Below, piece after piece: positions 1-8,723 of a stretch of 64,000 nt of DNA. The translations under genes were made by a program, and so were the position numbers. This DNA comes from Archangium lansingense (GTDB lineage: Bacteria > Myxococcota > Myxococcia > Myxococcales > Myxococcaceae), in contig NZ_JAPNKA010000001.1 of assembly GCF_026626635.1 (NCBI RefSeq), positions 12,384,501 through 12,448,500 of the forward strand, in the 5' to 3' direction. Position 1 is the stretch's first letter. Each line of letters opens with the position of its first letter. Below the pieces are notes generated by a model. That model was not told the origin of the DNA, did not search any database, and saw only the letters and a program-made list of their open reading frames with translations.

Positions 1-1
1 C

Positions 2-391
2 GATAATAAGGAGGCCCAGAAGCTGCTCCTCAAGGGCGACCTTCCCCCGGGGGAGAACCCCAAGCTCGCCCCCTACTACAAGGACGCGCTCGACAAGCTC
101 GCCGCCGGCAAGCAGCGCATCGGCGTCTACAGCGTGAGCTGGTTGCTCTACCTCGGCCAGGCTGATGGGTGCGTGCTCGACTTCGCCGGCCTCGAGGAGC
201 AGCGCAAGAAGGGGCTCGCCTCCGGCGTCGCCCAGAAGACCGCCGACGAGTACGTGGCCAAGTACTCCGCCCACCTGCAGGAGCGCGCGCGCAAGGTGCT
301 CCCCGCCGACCGCATCCTCATCGTGCCCGCCAACGAGAGCGATGCGAAGAAGGCCGAGCTCGCCGCCGCCTTCATCAAGAAGCTCGGGTAG
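2..391 (+). CDS. Hypothetical protein, 3' end only (5' end outside the window)
   Basis: The reading frame is open from the second base of the window to a TAG at 389-391, giving 129 residues of a C-terminus. It is Lys/Ala/Leu-rich and looks helical, and has no motif that I recognise. A GTG at 134 could act as a start, but the frame runs open upstream of it with the same composition, so this is most likely the tail of a longer gene. It ends in FIKKLG and is followed by a GC-rich hairpin facing the convergent nuclease gene. Function unknown. Confidence 0.6.
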   Translation, partial: DNKEAQKLLLKGDLPPGENPKLAPYYKDALDKLAAGKQRIGVYSVSWLLYLGQADGCVLDFAGLEEQRKKGLASGVAQKTADEYVAKYSAHLQERARKVLPADRILIVPANESDAKKAELAAAFIKKLG

Positions 392-403
392 GTGCTTCCG
401 AAC

Positions 404-429
404 GGGGTGGAGGGGCAGACCCTCCCCCC
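404..429. terminator. GC-rich hairpin between convergent genes
   Basis: GGAGGG (409-414) and CCCTCC (420-425) pair around a 5-base loop, and the stem can be extended by G:C pairs beyond one mismatch. It lies between the stop codons of the partial rightward gene and the leftward Uma2 gene, where a bidirectional terminator would be expected. There is no clear U-tract. Confidence 0.4.
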
Positions 430-462
430 GGTGCACCTTCGCCTTCTGGGCGGGCTCGACGC

Positions 463-1239
463 TTAGACGCCACGTGTCTTGAGCCGCTTCAGCTCGGTTC
501 GCAGCTTCGCCAGGCGTTGCTCCGCCATTTCCCGGAGCCGCGCCTCTTCGTCTACGCGCCGCCGCAAGCGCTTCGCCTCCTTCGTCAACCATGCAATGCG
601 CTCGTCCGACTCCAACAGTGGCGTGCGCCCTGCCCAGAAGCGCAGCCGTCCCTCCTCGACCTGCAACTCCAGCCCCAGCTGTTCCGAGTGGTAGCGGCCT
701 CGCACGAGGGGAATACCCGCATACTTCCTCGCCCCGGTTCCCGGCAGCCGGTACGCCACCAGCCGCTCCTTCTTCCGGTCGTAGATGAAGTATTCGGGAA
801 TGCCGAGCCGGGCGTAGCGCCGCACGTTGTACTCGGCGTCCTTCTTGCGATCGCCGCCCACGTGGACCTCCATCACCCAGTCCAGCCCCTTGCCCTCGGC
901 ACTCACCACCCACTTGTCCCGTTCGTGCCGCTCCACGTCTCGCACCGCCAGCAGGTCCGGCGCGAAACGCCGCTCGCCCGGGTAGTACACGGGCAGTTCC
1001 GCCCCCAGGTACACCTTGTGCCGCCGGTGGCGGCCGAAGTGGCCCCTCAACACATCCAGAGCGCCCAATTTCGCCAGGAAGTGCCGGTCTCCTTCCGGCA
1101 GCGCCATCTCCTCCCATGTCACCTCCCCGGGCAGTGAGGCCACCACCTGCTCCCGCTCTTCCACGCTCATCGCCTCCCACTCCTGTTGGGAGGGTGCGTG
1201 GGGGATGGCCTCTGCGTTGCCCCGCCGATCGCGCTCCAT
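463..1239 (-). CDS. Uma2-family (DUF820) putative restriction-endonuclease-like protein
   Basis: 258 residues. The middle carries the PD-(D/E)XK-type core typical of the Uma2 family: the PDLLAV strand with the first acidic residue, then VMEVHVGG, followed by a Lys-rich helix and the family-typical RYARLGIPEYFIYD stretch. The last 50 residues are a charged helix, probably a coiled coil. Uma2 proteins are abundant in myxobacteria and cyanobacteria; nuclease activity is inferred from the fold and is rarely demonstrated. I chose the ATG at 1237-1239. A TTG 36 bases further up is also possible, because that leader is conserved in the divergent paralogue at 1563-2420, with which this protein shares most of its core. 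Confidence 0.8.
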   Translation of the reverse strand: MERDRRGNAEAIPHAPSQQEWEAMSVEEREQVVASLPGEVTWEEMALPEGDRHFLAKLGALDVLRGHFGRHRRHKVYLGAELPVYYPGERRFAPDLLAVRDVERHERDKWVVSAEGKGLDWVMEVHVGGDRKKDAEYNVRRYARLGIPEYFIYDRKKERLVAYRLPGTGARKYAGIPLVRGRYHSEQLGLELQVEEGRLRFWAGRTPLLESDERIAWLTKEAKRLRRRVDEEARLREMAEQRLAKLRTELKRLKTRGV

Positions 1240-1562
1240 GTCTCGAAGCGTGAGGCGGGAGACCTCCAAGGTCAACCTGTCGCCGCTATCCCCGTCCCCC
1301 TCGAGACGAGGCACAGCAAGTCGTGGGCCGGTTGCACATCGGGGCCTCTGGCCCCTTCGAGACCTCTTACAGAAGAGCCTCTCCTGGCACCCGTCAGACA
1401 TCCGCGCCACGGGATGCCGCCTCCCGAGCGGGACCCGTGCCGCGGGCGCTCCCACGCACCGTCCGCTCGGCACGGCGGACTTTGTCCACTCGGCCTACTC
1501 CTTGCTGAGAAGTAGCGTGGGGGCAATTGACCGCCGAGGTCACCCGTCGCACGCTTATGCGC

Positions 1563-2420
1563 ATGGGACGGCACACGGACGAGCGTGGAGACGCCTTCCC
1601 CCGGGCGCCCACGCAAGAGGAGTGGGAGGCGATGGGGCAGGAGGAGCGGGACCGGGTGGTGGACTCACTGCCCGGGGAGGTGACGTGGGACGAGATGGCC
1701 ATGCCGGAGGGCGACCGGCATTTCCAGGGCAAGGTCCAGGCCATGGATGCACTGCGCGGCTATTTCAAACGCCAGGAGCGCAAGGTGTACCTGGGCGCCG
1801 AGCTGCCCATCTACTACCCGGGCGAGCGGCGCTTCGCGCCGGATCTGCTCGCCGTGCTGGATGCCGAGCCGTACCCGCGCCAGAAGTGGGTGGTGAGTGC
1901 CGAGGGCAAGGGGCTGGATTGGGTGATGGAGGTGCACGTGGGCGGCGATCGCAAGAAGGACGCCGAGTACAACGTGCAGCGCTACGCCCGGCTCGGCATT
2001 CCCGAGTACTTCATCTACGACCGGGCCCGGCAGCGATTGGAGGCGTACCGGCTGGCTTCACCCGAAGCTCACACCTACGTGCCCATGGAGCAGCGCCAGG
2101 GGCGTTATGTCTCGCGGGTGCTGGGACTGGAGCTGCAGGTGGAGGGAGATCGGCTGCGCTTCTGGACGGGCACCGCGCTGCTGATGGAGTCGGACGAGCT
2201 CATCGCCCGGCTGGAGGAGTTGCTGCATGGGGTGCAGCACCGCGCCGAAGAGGACTCCCGCCAACTGCAGGATGAGGTGCACCGACGCGAGCAGGAGACC
2301 CGGCTTCGCCTGGAGGCGGAGAAACACCTGGTAGAGGAGACCCGGCGCCGTGAGGAGGCGGAGCGGCGCTTGAAGGAGTTGCAGGCCGAGCTGGAGCGGC
2401 TCGAGCAACGCAGGGACTAA
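1563..2420 (+). CDS. Uma2-family (DUF820) putative restriction-endonuclease-like protein, paralogue
   Basis: 285 residues, divergent from and closely related to the gene at 463-1239. It has the same PDLLAV acidic strand, VMEVHVGG strand and RYARLGIPEYFIYD segment, so it is a PD-(D/E)XK-type Uma2 protein. The C-terminal 70 residues (EELLHG onward) are a long Glu/Arg-rich coiled coil, longer than in its partner. The start is uncertain: ATGs at 1557 and 1563 and an in-frame TTG at 1527 are all possible. The ATG at 1563 matches the paralogue's ATG, and the TTG at 1527 matches the paralogue's TTG at exactly the same 36-base distance. The two genes look like an inverted local duplication with about 320 bp between their ATGs. 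Confidence 0.8.
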   Translation: MGRHTDERGDAFPRAPTQEEWEAMGQEERDRVVDSLPGEVTWDEMAMPEGDRHFQGKVQAMDALRGYFKRQERKVYLGAELPIYYPGERRFAPDLLAVLDAEPYPRQKWVVSAEGKGLDWVMEVHVGGDRKKDAEYNVQRYARLGIPEYFIYDRARQRLEAYRLASPEAHTYVPMEQRQGRYVSRVLGLELQVEGDRLRFWTGTALLMESDELIARLEELLHGVQHRAEEDSRQLQDEVHRREQETRLRLEAEKHLVEETRRREEAERRLKELQAELERLEQRRD

Positions 2421-2425
2421 AACAG

Positions 2426-2470
2426 AGAAGCCGCCTGGGCCCAGGCAATCCCTGGACCTCGGCGGCTTCT
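2426..2470. terminator. Bidirectional terminator-like hairpin
   Basis: AGAAGCCGCC (2426-2435) pairs perfectly with GGCGGCTTCT (2461-2470), and CCAGG/CCTGG forms a small inner hairpin. It sits between the converging ends of the Uma2 gene and the leftward exported-protein gene. Confidence 0.65.
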
Positions 2471-2487
2471 AGTCGCGGCAGTGTTGC

Positions 2488-3441
2488 CTAGCGGCCCGCG
2501 ATCTTCCAACCCACCTCGAGCCACGCCATCGGCGCCGCGTAGTCGAGCCGGTAGTGGCTGCGCCACTCGTAGGAACCACCCAGCGAGACGCGCACCTTGG
2601 ACACGTCCATCGCCAGGCCCAGTCCGGCCCTGCCTCCAACCGCCATGGGGCTGGGCCCGTAGAGCAGCGGGCCACCCGTCGCGAAGACATGCAGGCCGAA
2701 GCTCTCCGTCCGGGCGATGACCGGATAGGCCAGCCGCACGTCAGCATGCACCAGGCCAATGGCGGAGGCGAACCGCGGCGAGCCGAGCGCCGTGAGGCCC
2801 ACTCCCGCCCTCAGCCCGTGCAGCAGGTGCACCGAGCCGTGCACGCTCAGGCCACCCAGCGGCAGCGGTCCCGAGCTTCCCACATCGGCCTCACCATGCA
2901 CTCCGGCGTACAGCTCGAACGAGTCCGCCAGCGAGAGCGCCGGGGGAGTCTCCTCCACCGCGGGAGGGGGCGGGGCGGGCGGCGGAGCAGCCTCCACCAC
3001 CGGAGCCACGGGCGCCGGAGCCTCGGCCTGCTCGGGCTTGGGCTTGTTGCGCTCCGGGCACTCCACCCGCATCTTCTCGAAGAGCCCGTCCAGCTCCGCC
3101 GTGGGCTTGTCGGCGAGGGGCAGGCTCGCCAGCTCCTCCTGCTTGAACGCGCGGCAGAAGGCGTCCTCCGCCTGAGGAGTCTGCCCGAGGGCCTGGTGCA
3201 GCATGCCCTCCATCAGCGAGACCCACAGCTGCTCGTCCGTCCCCAGGTCCTGTGTACACCCGGGCTCGGCGAGCCCGGCAAGCGCCGCCTCGTACTTGAG
3301 CGTGGAGGAGAGACGCGCCACCTTGCGGATGCAGGTGTTCTTCGTCTTCTCCGGGAGGATGATCTTCACGCGAGGCGCGGCCACAGCCGGAACCGCGAGA
3401 AGGGTCATCAGGGGCAGAACGGCCAGCGGCAAACTCTTCAT
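2488..3441 (-). CDS. Exported protein with proline-rich linker and barrel-like C-terminus
   Basis: 317 residues from the ATG at 3439-3441; an upstream ATG would add 7 residues but would put them before the signal peptide. Residues 1-22 form a Sec signal peptide (MKSLPLAVLPL then a hydrophobic run ending AVAA). Residues 25-125 are helical with three or four Cys and resemble a tetratricopeptide-like module. Residues 130-165 are a Pro/Ala/Glu linker of the kind that crosses peptidoglycan. From about 170 to the end, alternating Gly/hydrophobic strands end in an aromatic-rich strand, WLEVGWKIAGR, as in outer-membrane-type beta domains. Function unknown; periplasmic or outer-membrane location is inferred. 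Confidence 0.7.
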   Translation of the reverse strand: MKSLPLAVLPLMTLLAVPAVAAPRVKIILPEKTKNTCIRKVARLSSTLKYEAALAGLAEPGCTQDLGTDEQLWVSLMEGMLHQALGQTPQAEDAFCRAFKQEELASLPLADKPTAELDGLFEKMRVECPERNKPKPEQAEAPAPVAPVVEAAPPPAPPPPAVEETPPALSLADSFELYAGVHGEADVGSSGPLPLGGLSVHGSVHLLHGLRAGVGLTALGSPRFASAIGLVHADVRLAYPVIARTESFGLHVFATGGPLLYGPSPMAVGGRAGLGLAMDVSKVRVSLGGSYEWRSHYRLDYAAPMAWLEVGWKIAGR

Positions 3442-3638
3442 GGGTGATTGTACTCGTAGCAAGGCGCTCCTCCTTCGCGCGAGGAGCCCACGCGCACCTT
3501 ACACCCACCTGCCTCTACTCTCCGCATGGGGGCCCCCCGCCTCCCACCTCCCGGACCGCTCAGGCCTCGGGACGTGGGTAGTTTCAGGACACCATATCGA
3601 GAGGGGACGGCCGCGTCATCCCCCCGGGCAAACCCTCA

Positions 3639-3775
3639 CCCCTCCCCCTCTCACAGTGGGAGAGGAGGTTGACGCGGGGTCAACCCGGGGCCTCCGATAC
3701 CCTCACCCCGGGGGGCTTTCCCCCCCTTTGAACGCCGGGGGGATCCTCTCCCGGAGGGCGAGGGGTGGTTGGGGC
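3639..3775. repeat. GC-rich palindromic intergenic repeat (REP-like), copy A
   Basis: This fills most of the gene-free stretch 3442-3804. It contains CCCTCACCC motifs (near 3642 and 3702), a CCTCTC..GGAGAGG stem (about 3649-3670) and a CTCTCCC..GGGCGAGGGG stem near 3747-3765. The same CCCTCACCC and CCCTCTCCC/GGGAGAGGG words recur at 27607-27655, 45781-45803 and 52060-52137, so it belongs to a dispersed family. No gene is seen here. Confidence 0.55.
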
Positions 3776-3804
3776 GAGGGATGAGGAGGGGGAACGGCTG
3801 GGGC

Positions 3805-6800
3805 TCAGGCGCCGACCAGGCTCTGCTGGAATTGACTCACGTCGCCGATCAGGTCCGCGGCTCCCTTGATGACCTTCGCCGTGCCCAGCACGATCTGCAG
3901 CGGGCCCGTGATGCTGTTCAGACCCGGGATGGCTCCGGCCACGTCCAGGCCGAGCTGACCGGCCGCCAGCGCGATGTCCAGCCCGTCCTTCGGGTCCTTG
4001 TGCAGCTCGTCCCACAGGTCCTTGGCGCTGCCAATCGCGCTGCCCGCGCTGATGATGTTGCCCAGCAGCGGCACCGACTTGAGGCCCGCCTTCGCCGCGA
4101 ACTTCGCCGACTCCTTGGCGATCTTCTCCTTGAGCTCGTCCGGCAGCGCGTCCACGAACCGCCCGAACAGCCGGGTCATGTTCTCGATGCCCTGACGCCC
4201 GAACGGCAGCTCCTGGCCCGCCACCTCGAAGTGGTCGCCCTGCGTCAGCAGCGCTCCACCCGCCTCGGCGATCTCCCGCAGCGCCCCGCCGATGTCACCG
4301 GTCGACAGCTTCTCCGCGGCCTCGAACAGGTTCGTCACCGCGCCCGAGTCCACCATCGCCGCGTTCAGCTCGCGGTCCCCGAACAGCTCACCGAGGCTGC
4401 CCGGAATATGCGACAGCGAGTTGAGGAACGCCTTGGCCGCTTCCGGCGCCGTCTGGGCAATCGTCTTGCCCGTGGTGGCCAGGCCCTTCACGAAGCCGCC
4501 GATGTCGCCCTTCTTGAGCGCGTCGAACGCGTTGCCCAGCGCATCGCCCACCTGGTCGTTGCCCAGCAGGCTCGCCGCCGCGACGATCGTGTCCTTGGCC
4601 CACTCCGGCGCGCCCAGCTTCTCCGCCAGCTTGCCCGCCATGCGGCCACGCAGCTCCGGCGGCACGTCCGCCAGCGCCTTGCCCAGCGACTTCAGCGCCT
4701 CGCCCGGCTTGCCCTCGGCGATCTGCTTGCCCGCCTCCATCACGTCGAACACCGCGCCGCCCAGCGCCGCGATGTCCGCGCCGCTCTCGATGCCGAAGGG
4801 CTTGAGCTTCTCCATCAGCCCCGCGTTCTTCGCCAGCGCGTTGCCCGCCGCCGTGGCCAGCGCCGGGTTCGTCAGGAGGTCCTTGGTGCCTTGCACCAGG
4901 TCGCCCGACATCATCTTGCCGAAGGCCGCGTGCACGTCCGGGTTCGCCACCAGCTGGTGGACGAAGTCCTTGTCCGTGAGCATCGACTTCACCACGCCCG
5001 CGAAGCCCTCGTCCGGCAGCTTCCCGGCCGTCGTGGTGATGGCCTTCTCGATGATGGACGGCGGCATCTTGCTCGCCGCGCCCTGCAGTCCCTTGAGCGC
5101 TTCTTGGAAGTCACCCTGGCCCAGCGCCTGGCCCGCCTTCAGCAGATCCGGCAGCGCCCGGCCCGCCTGGATGAGCTCGGACGGAGTGATGCCCAGGTCG
5201 GAGATGTTCTTGCGCAGGCCCTCGGGCAGCTTGTTGATCAGCTTCTCGCCAATCTTGTTCAGCAGCTCCGGAGCCGCCTCGGCCGCCGCGCCCAGCGCGG
5301 TGATGCCGTCGTCAATCTTGCCCTCGGAGAAGGCCTTCACCGCGTCGAACAGGTGCGGCGCCGCCTTGCCGGCCTGCAGCAGATCCTGCTGCGTCAGGCC
5401 CGCCTTGGTCAGCATCTCCTGGACCTTCGGGTCGTTGCTCAGCGCCGTGAGCGCCGTGTCGCGCGCCGCATCGTTGCCCAGCAGGCCGCGCAGGCCCTCC
5501 AGACGGGTCGACTCATTGAAGAGCTTGCCCACCTGGCCGTGCAGGTCGCGGTTGGTGACGAGCTCCTTGAGGAACTTCTCGTCCGTCAGCAGCGTCTTCA
5601 CCGGGCCCAGGTTGGCCGGGAGCTGCTGCGCCAGGCCCTTCAGCGCCTGCGTGGTGAGGTCCGGCGCGGAGATCGCCGCCTCCTTCAGCGCGTTGAAGGC
5701 CTTGCCCCAGTCCTGCTTGGAGGCCGCATCCGCCGCCTCGAACAGGTGCGGGAGCGCCGGACCCGCCGAGCGGATCTGCTGCTCGGTGATGCCCAGCTTG
5801 GCGAACTGGTCCTTCACGCCCTGCGGCAGCGCATCCACCAGCTTGTTGCCAATCTTCGCGGCCAGCCCCGGCGCGGCCTCCACCGCCGCCTGGATGTCCG
5901 CCAGACCGCCCTTCACGTCACCCTTCTGAATCTTGTCGAAGGCGTCGAAGAGCTTCGGCGCGGCCTTGCCGGCCTCGACCAGGTCCTTCGGCTCCAGGCC
6001 GATCTTCGCCAGCTGCTCCTTGACCTTCGGGTCGTTGCCCAGCGCCGTGAGCGCCGTGTCACGCACCTTGTCGTTGTTGAGCAGCCCGCGCAGTCCCTCC
6101 ATCCGGGTGGACTCGTCGAAGAGCTTGCCCACCTGGCCGTGCAGGTCGCGGTTGGTGACGACCTCCTTGAGGAACTTGTCGTCCGTCAGCAGCGTCTTCA
6201 CCGCGCCCAGGCCGGCCGGGAGCTGCTGCGCCAGGCCCTTCATGGCCTGGGTGGTGAGATCCGGGGCGGCGATGGCCGCCTCCTTCAGCGAGTTGAAGGC
6301 CTTGCCCCAGTCCTGCTTGGCCGCCGCGTCCGCCGCCTCATAGAGGTGCGGGAGCGCCGGACCTGCCGTGCGCAGCTGCTGCTCGGTGATACCCAGCTTG
6401 GCGAACTGATCCTTCACGCCCTGCGGCAGGATCTTCAGCAGCTTGTCGCCAATCTTCGCGGCCAGCCCCGGCGCGGCCTCCACCGCAGCCTGGATGTCCG
6501 CCAGACCTCCCTTGATGTCGCCCGCCTTGATCTTCTCGGCGGCATCGAAGAGCTTCGGCGCGGCCTTGCCGGCCTCCACCAGGTCCTTCGGCTCCAGGCC
6601 GATCTTCGCCAGCTGCTCCTTGACCTTCGGGTCGTTGCCCAGCGCCGTGAGCGCCGTGTCACGCACCTTGTCGTTGTTGAGCAGCCCGCGCAGTCCCTCC
6701 ATCCGGGTGGACTCGTCGAAGAGCTTGCCCACCTGGCCGTGCAGGTCGCGGTTGGTGACGACCTCCTTGAGGAACTTGTCGTCCGTCAGCAGCGTCTTCA

Positions 6801-7881
6801 CCGCGCCCAGGCTGGCCGGGAGCTGCTGCGCCAGGCCCTTCATGGCCTGGGTGGTGAGATCCGGGGCGGCGATGGCCGCTTCCTTCAGCGCGTTGAAGGC
6901 CTTGCCCCAGTCCTGCTTGGCCGCCGCGTCCGCCGCCTCATAGAGGTGCGGCAGCGCCGGACCCGCCGTGCGGATCTGCTCCGGCGTGATGCCCAGCTTG
7001 GCGAACTGGTCCTTCACGCCCTGCGGCAGAAGCTTCTCGAGCTTCTCGCCAATCTTCGCGGCCAGCCCCGGCGCGGCCTCCACCGCCGCCTGGATGTCCG
7101 CCAGACCGCCCTTGATGTCGCCCGCCTTGATCTTCTCGGCGGCGTCCCACAGCTTCGGCGCGGCCGCACCGGCCTCGACCAGGTCCTTCGGCTCCAGGCC
7201 GACCTTCGCCAGCTGCTCCTTGACCTTCGGGTCATTGCTCAGCGCGCCCAGCACCGCGTCGCGCGCGGGGGCGTTGTTGAGCAGCTCGCGCACCGCGGCC
7301 GTGTCACCCGGGTTCTGGATGAGCTTGCCCACCGAGGCGTGCAGCTGGTTGTTCGTCACCAGCTCCTTGGCCACCTTCGGATCCGTCAGCAGCGTCTTGG
7401 CAGGACCCTCGGGCAGGTTCTGCGCCAGACCGCGGATGGCCTTCTGCGCCACCTCGGGCGAGGCCAGCGCCGCGTTGCGCAGGTGCTCCAGCGCCTGCTC
7501 CGGGTGCCCGCCCGCCACCGACTGCACTGCCTTCTCCAGGTGCGGACGCGCCGCCTCGCCCGCCTTCTTGAGGTCGTCCTCCGTCAGGCCAAGCTTCGCC
7601 AGCGCACCCTTGTCCGTGGCGGCGCCGGGCTGGGCCGTCGTGGGCGCCGTGGTGGACCCCAGCTTCTCCGCCTGCTGGCCACGCGCTGCCGAGGAGGGCG
7701 CCTTGCCACCGTCGAACCCGTCCCGCGTCTGCCGCGGCTTCACCTGGTTGCGCGTCGTCGCCGCCCCCTGGTTGCCATTGGCCGTCGTCGTGGTCGGCTT
7801 CGCCTTGGTCTCGACGGGCTTCGGCTCCGGCGGCTTCGGCTTCGGAACGTAAGTGGAGCCATCCGTCTTCTTGATCGACAT
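3805..7881 (-). CDS. Large 200-residue-repeat protein, unknown function
   Basis: 1358 residues with no signal peptide and no membrane segment. Residues 1-70 are low-complexity (Lys/Pro/Thr/Gln) and include a TRDGFDGG motif. From about residue 100 the chain is Ala/Leu/Lys helical, and residues about 208-807 form near-perfect tandem repeats of 200 residues. Each repeat contains NDPKVKEQLAK, GLEPKDLVEAG, QGVKDQFAKLGI, AKQDWGKAFN and VKTLLTDDKFL. Diverged copies continue towards the C-terminus. The last 60 residues carry glycine- and valine-rich hydrophobic helices. I know no family function; a structural, scaffold or secreted role would be a guess. The complementary strand also has a long ORF here, but its composition is that of a high-GC shadow. 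Confidence 0.8.
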   Translation of the reverse strand: MSIKKTDGSTYVPKPKPPEPKPVETKAKPTTTTANGNQGAATTRNQVKPRQTRDGFDGGKAPSSAARGQQAEKLGSTTAPTTAQPGAATDKGALAKLGLTEDDLKKAGEAARPHLEKAVQSVAGGHPEQALEHLRNAALASPEVAQKAIRGLAQNLPEGPAKTLLTDPKVAKELVTNNQLHASVGKLIQNPGDTAAVRELLNNAPARDAVLGALSNDPKVKEQLAKVGLEPKDLVEAGAAAPKLWDAAEKIKAGDIKGGLADIQAAVEAAPGLAAKIGEKLEKLLPQGVKDQFAKLGITPEQIRTAGPALPHLYEAADAAAKQDWGKAFNALKEAAIAAPDLTTQAMKGLAQQLPASLGAVKTLLTDDKFLKEVVTNRDLHGQVGKLFDESTRMEGLRGLLNNDKVRDTALTALGNDPKVKEQLAKIGLEPKDLVEAGKAAPKLFDAAEKIKAGDIKGGLADIQAAVEAAPGLAAKIGDKLLKILPQGVKDQFAKLGITEQQLRTAGPALPHLYEAADAAAKQDWGKAFNSLKEAAIAAPDLTTQAMKGLAQQLPAGLGAVKTLLTDDKFLKEVVTNRDLHGQVGKLFDESTRMEGLRGLLNNDKVRDTALTALGNDPKVKEQLAKIGLEPKDLVEAGKAAPKLFDAFDKIQKGDVKGGLADIQAAVEAAPGLAAKIGNKLVDALPQGVKDQFAKLGITEQQIRSAGPALPHLFEAADAASKQDWGKAFNALKEAAISAPDLTTQALKGLAQQLPANLGPVKTLLTDEKFLKELVTNRDLHGQVGKLFNESTRLEGLRGLLGNDAARDTALTALSNDPKVQEMLTKAGLTQQDLLQAGKAAPHLFDAVKAFSEGKIDDGITALGAAAEAAPELLNKIGEKLINKLPEGLRKNISDLGITPSELIQAGRALPDLLKAGQALGQGDFQEALKGLQGAASKMPPSIIEKAITTTAGKLPDEGFAGVVKSMLTDKDFVHQLVANPDVHAAFGKMMSGDLVQGTKDLLTNPALATAAGNALAKNAGLMEKLKPFGIESGADIAALGGAVFDVMEAGKQIAEGKPGEALKSLGKALADVPPELRGRMAGKLAEKLGAPEWAKDTIVAAASLLGNDQVGDALGNAFDALKKGDIGGFVKGLATTGKTIAQTAPEAAKAFLNSLSHIPGSLGELFGDRELNAAMVDSGAVTNLFEAAEKLSTGDIGGALREIAEAGGALLTQGDHFEVAGQELPFGRQGIENMTRLFGRFVDALPDELKEKIAKESAKFAAKAGLKSVPLLGNIISAGSAIGSAKDLWDELHKDPKDGLDIALAAGQLGLDVAGAIPGLNSITGPLQIVLGTAKVIKGAADLIGDVSQFQQSLVGA
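5401..7260. repeat. Tandem 600-bp repeat within the large repeat gene
   Basis: The period is exactly 600 bp (for example the same 20-base word ends at 6000, 6600 and 7200). Bases 6001-6180 are identical to 6601-6780, and only three mismatches occur over the 300 bases at 6001-6300 versus 6601-6900. The unit at 5401-6000 is homologous but more diverged. Near-identity at synonymous positions shows recent duplication or gene conversion. Confidence 0.85.
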
Positions 7882-8012
7882 GGGGAAACCTCGCGAGGGA
7901 CCAGCGTGCGCCTGGGGTGCGCTTAGGGCGGAAGATGTACGGAACCTGCTTATTTACGATTATCGGCCCTGTAGGTTTCCAGTTGCGTAGGGCGGTTTTT
8001 TCGGATCATGAG

Positions 8013-8043
8013 AACCACCGGGGCTGCCCCCACCCCGGCGGTT
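8013..8043 (-). terminator. Hairpin terminator downstream of the small exported-protein gene
   Basis: AACC-A-CCGGGG (8013-8023) pairs with CCCCGG-C-GGTT (8033-8043) around a short C-rich loop. It lies just after the stop codon of the leftward gene at 8056-8292, and about 20 bases further along there is a run of A on the transcribed strand. Confidence 0.5.
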
Positions 8044-8055
8044 TGACGCAAAGCG

Positions 8056-8292
8056 TTAGCGCTTGTTGTCGGAGGCGATGCCCTTGTTCACCTCTTCCAG
8101 GGCCTTCTCGGTGAGCTCGACGGCCTTGGCGCGGTGGCCGCCCTTGTCGTGGGAGGCGGACTTGAGCGCGGCCAGCGCGTAACGCAGGTGGACGAGCGCC
8201 TCCTCCATCTTGGGCTGCTTCTCGGCGAAGGCGCGCTGAGAGAAACCACCGAGGACGAAGGCCACGGCAACGGCGATGACGGTGCGACGCAT
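8056..8292 (-). CDS. Small exported helical protein, conserved hypothetical
   Basis: 78 residues. Residues 1-23 are a signal peptide (MRRTVIAVAVAFVLGG, cleavage after AFA). The mature 55 residues are one helical module with LRYALAALKSA, HDKGGHRAKAVEL and the end GIASDNKR. This matches my memory of a widespread family of small exported proteobacterial proteins that share a DKGGHR motif. Their function is not known to me. The start ATG is at 8290-8292, and a purine-rich GGGAGGGAG lies about 10 bases upstream on the coding side. It probably forms its own transcription unit, ended by the hairpin at 8013-8043. Confidence 0.75.
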   Translation of the reverse strand: MRRTVIAVAVAFVLGGFSQRAFAEKQPKMEEALVHLRYALAALKSASHDKGGHRAKAVELTEKALEEVNKGIASDNKR

Positions 8293-8549
8293 GGGGGACT
8301 CCAGGGAGGGAGGGGTTGGACGGCGGGCGCATCATCCACGAGCCCCCGTCAACCTTTCCACAGGCCGCCTGTAGGAACTTCAGGCTTCAGGCCGGGCCGT
8401 CACACCTCGGCGCAGGTGGGCGTAAATCTCCCAACGGAAGGTGAGGGGCTTGGCGCGTTCAGCCGCCGACAAACCCTGTCATTTCGACAGGAAGGGCTCG
8501 GCAAAGCCTTTGCAGTTGGCCCCTGGCGACGCTCATCAGGGGGTGCGGC

Positions 8550-8723
8550 ATGCGGGGAGTCATCACCGGACGCGAGGTGCTCGAAAACCTGGGACTCATC
8601 TACCGGGAGTTCGGAGCCACCTGCCTGTTGCGATGCCTCTGGGTGCTCGTCAGCGGGCGCAGCACCACCTTCCTCGAGGTGGCCTGCCAGCCCGAGCCAC
8701 CGCCGCCGCACCGCTACCCCTAG
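8550..8723 (+). CDS. Small conserved-looking hypothetical protein (57 aa)
   Basis: 57 residues from ATG 8550 to TAG 8721-8723. Translation begins MRGVITGREVLEN, continues with IYREFGATCLLRCLWVLVSG and ends in a Pro/His tail. Residues 8-45 have an ordered mix of charged, aromatic and Cys residues (C24, C28, C46) unlike a random frame. A weak GGGG lies ahead of the start. It ends exactly on the convergent RIO kinase gene, and the two stop codons share a CTAG palindrome. Function unknown. The call rests on composition and position only. Confidence 0.5.
   Translation: MRGVITGREVLENLGLIYREFGATCLLRCLWVLVSGRSTTFLEVACQPEPPPPHRYP

Noticed and set aside
3769..7926. 1385-codon open frame opposite the large repeat gene
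   Set aside because: It is Arg/Leu/Val/Gln-rich without domain structure and merely mirrors the Ala/Leu/Lys-rich repeat gene. Codon-position GC favours the minus strand, which also has the sensible start and motifs.
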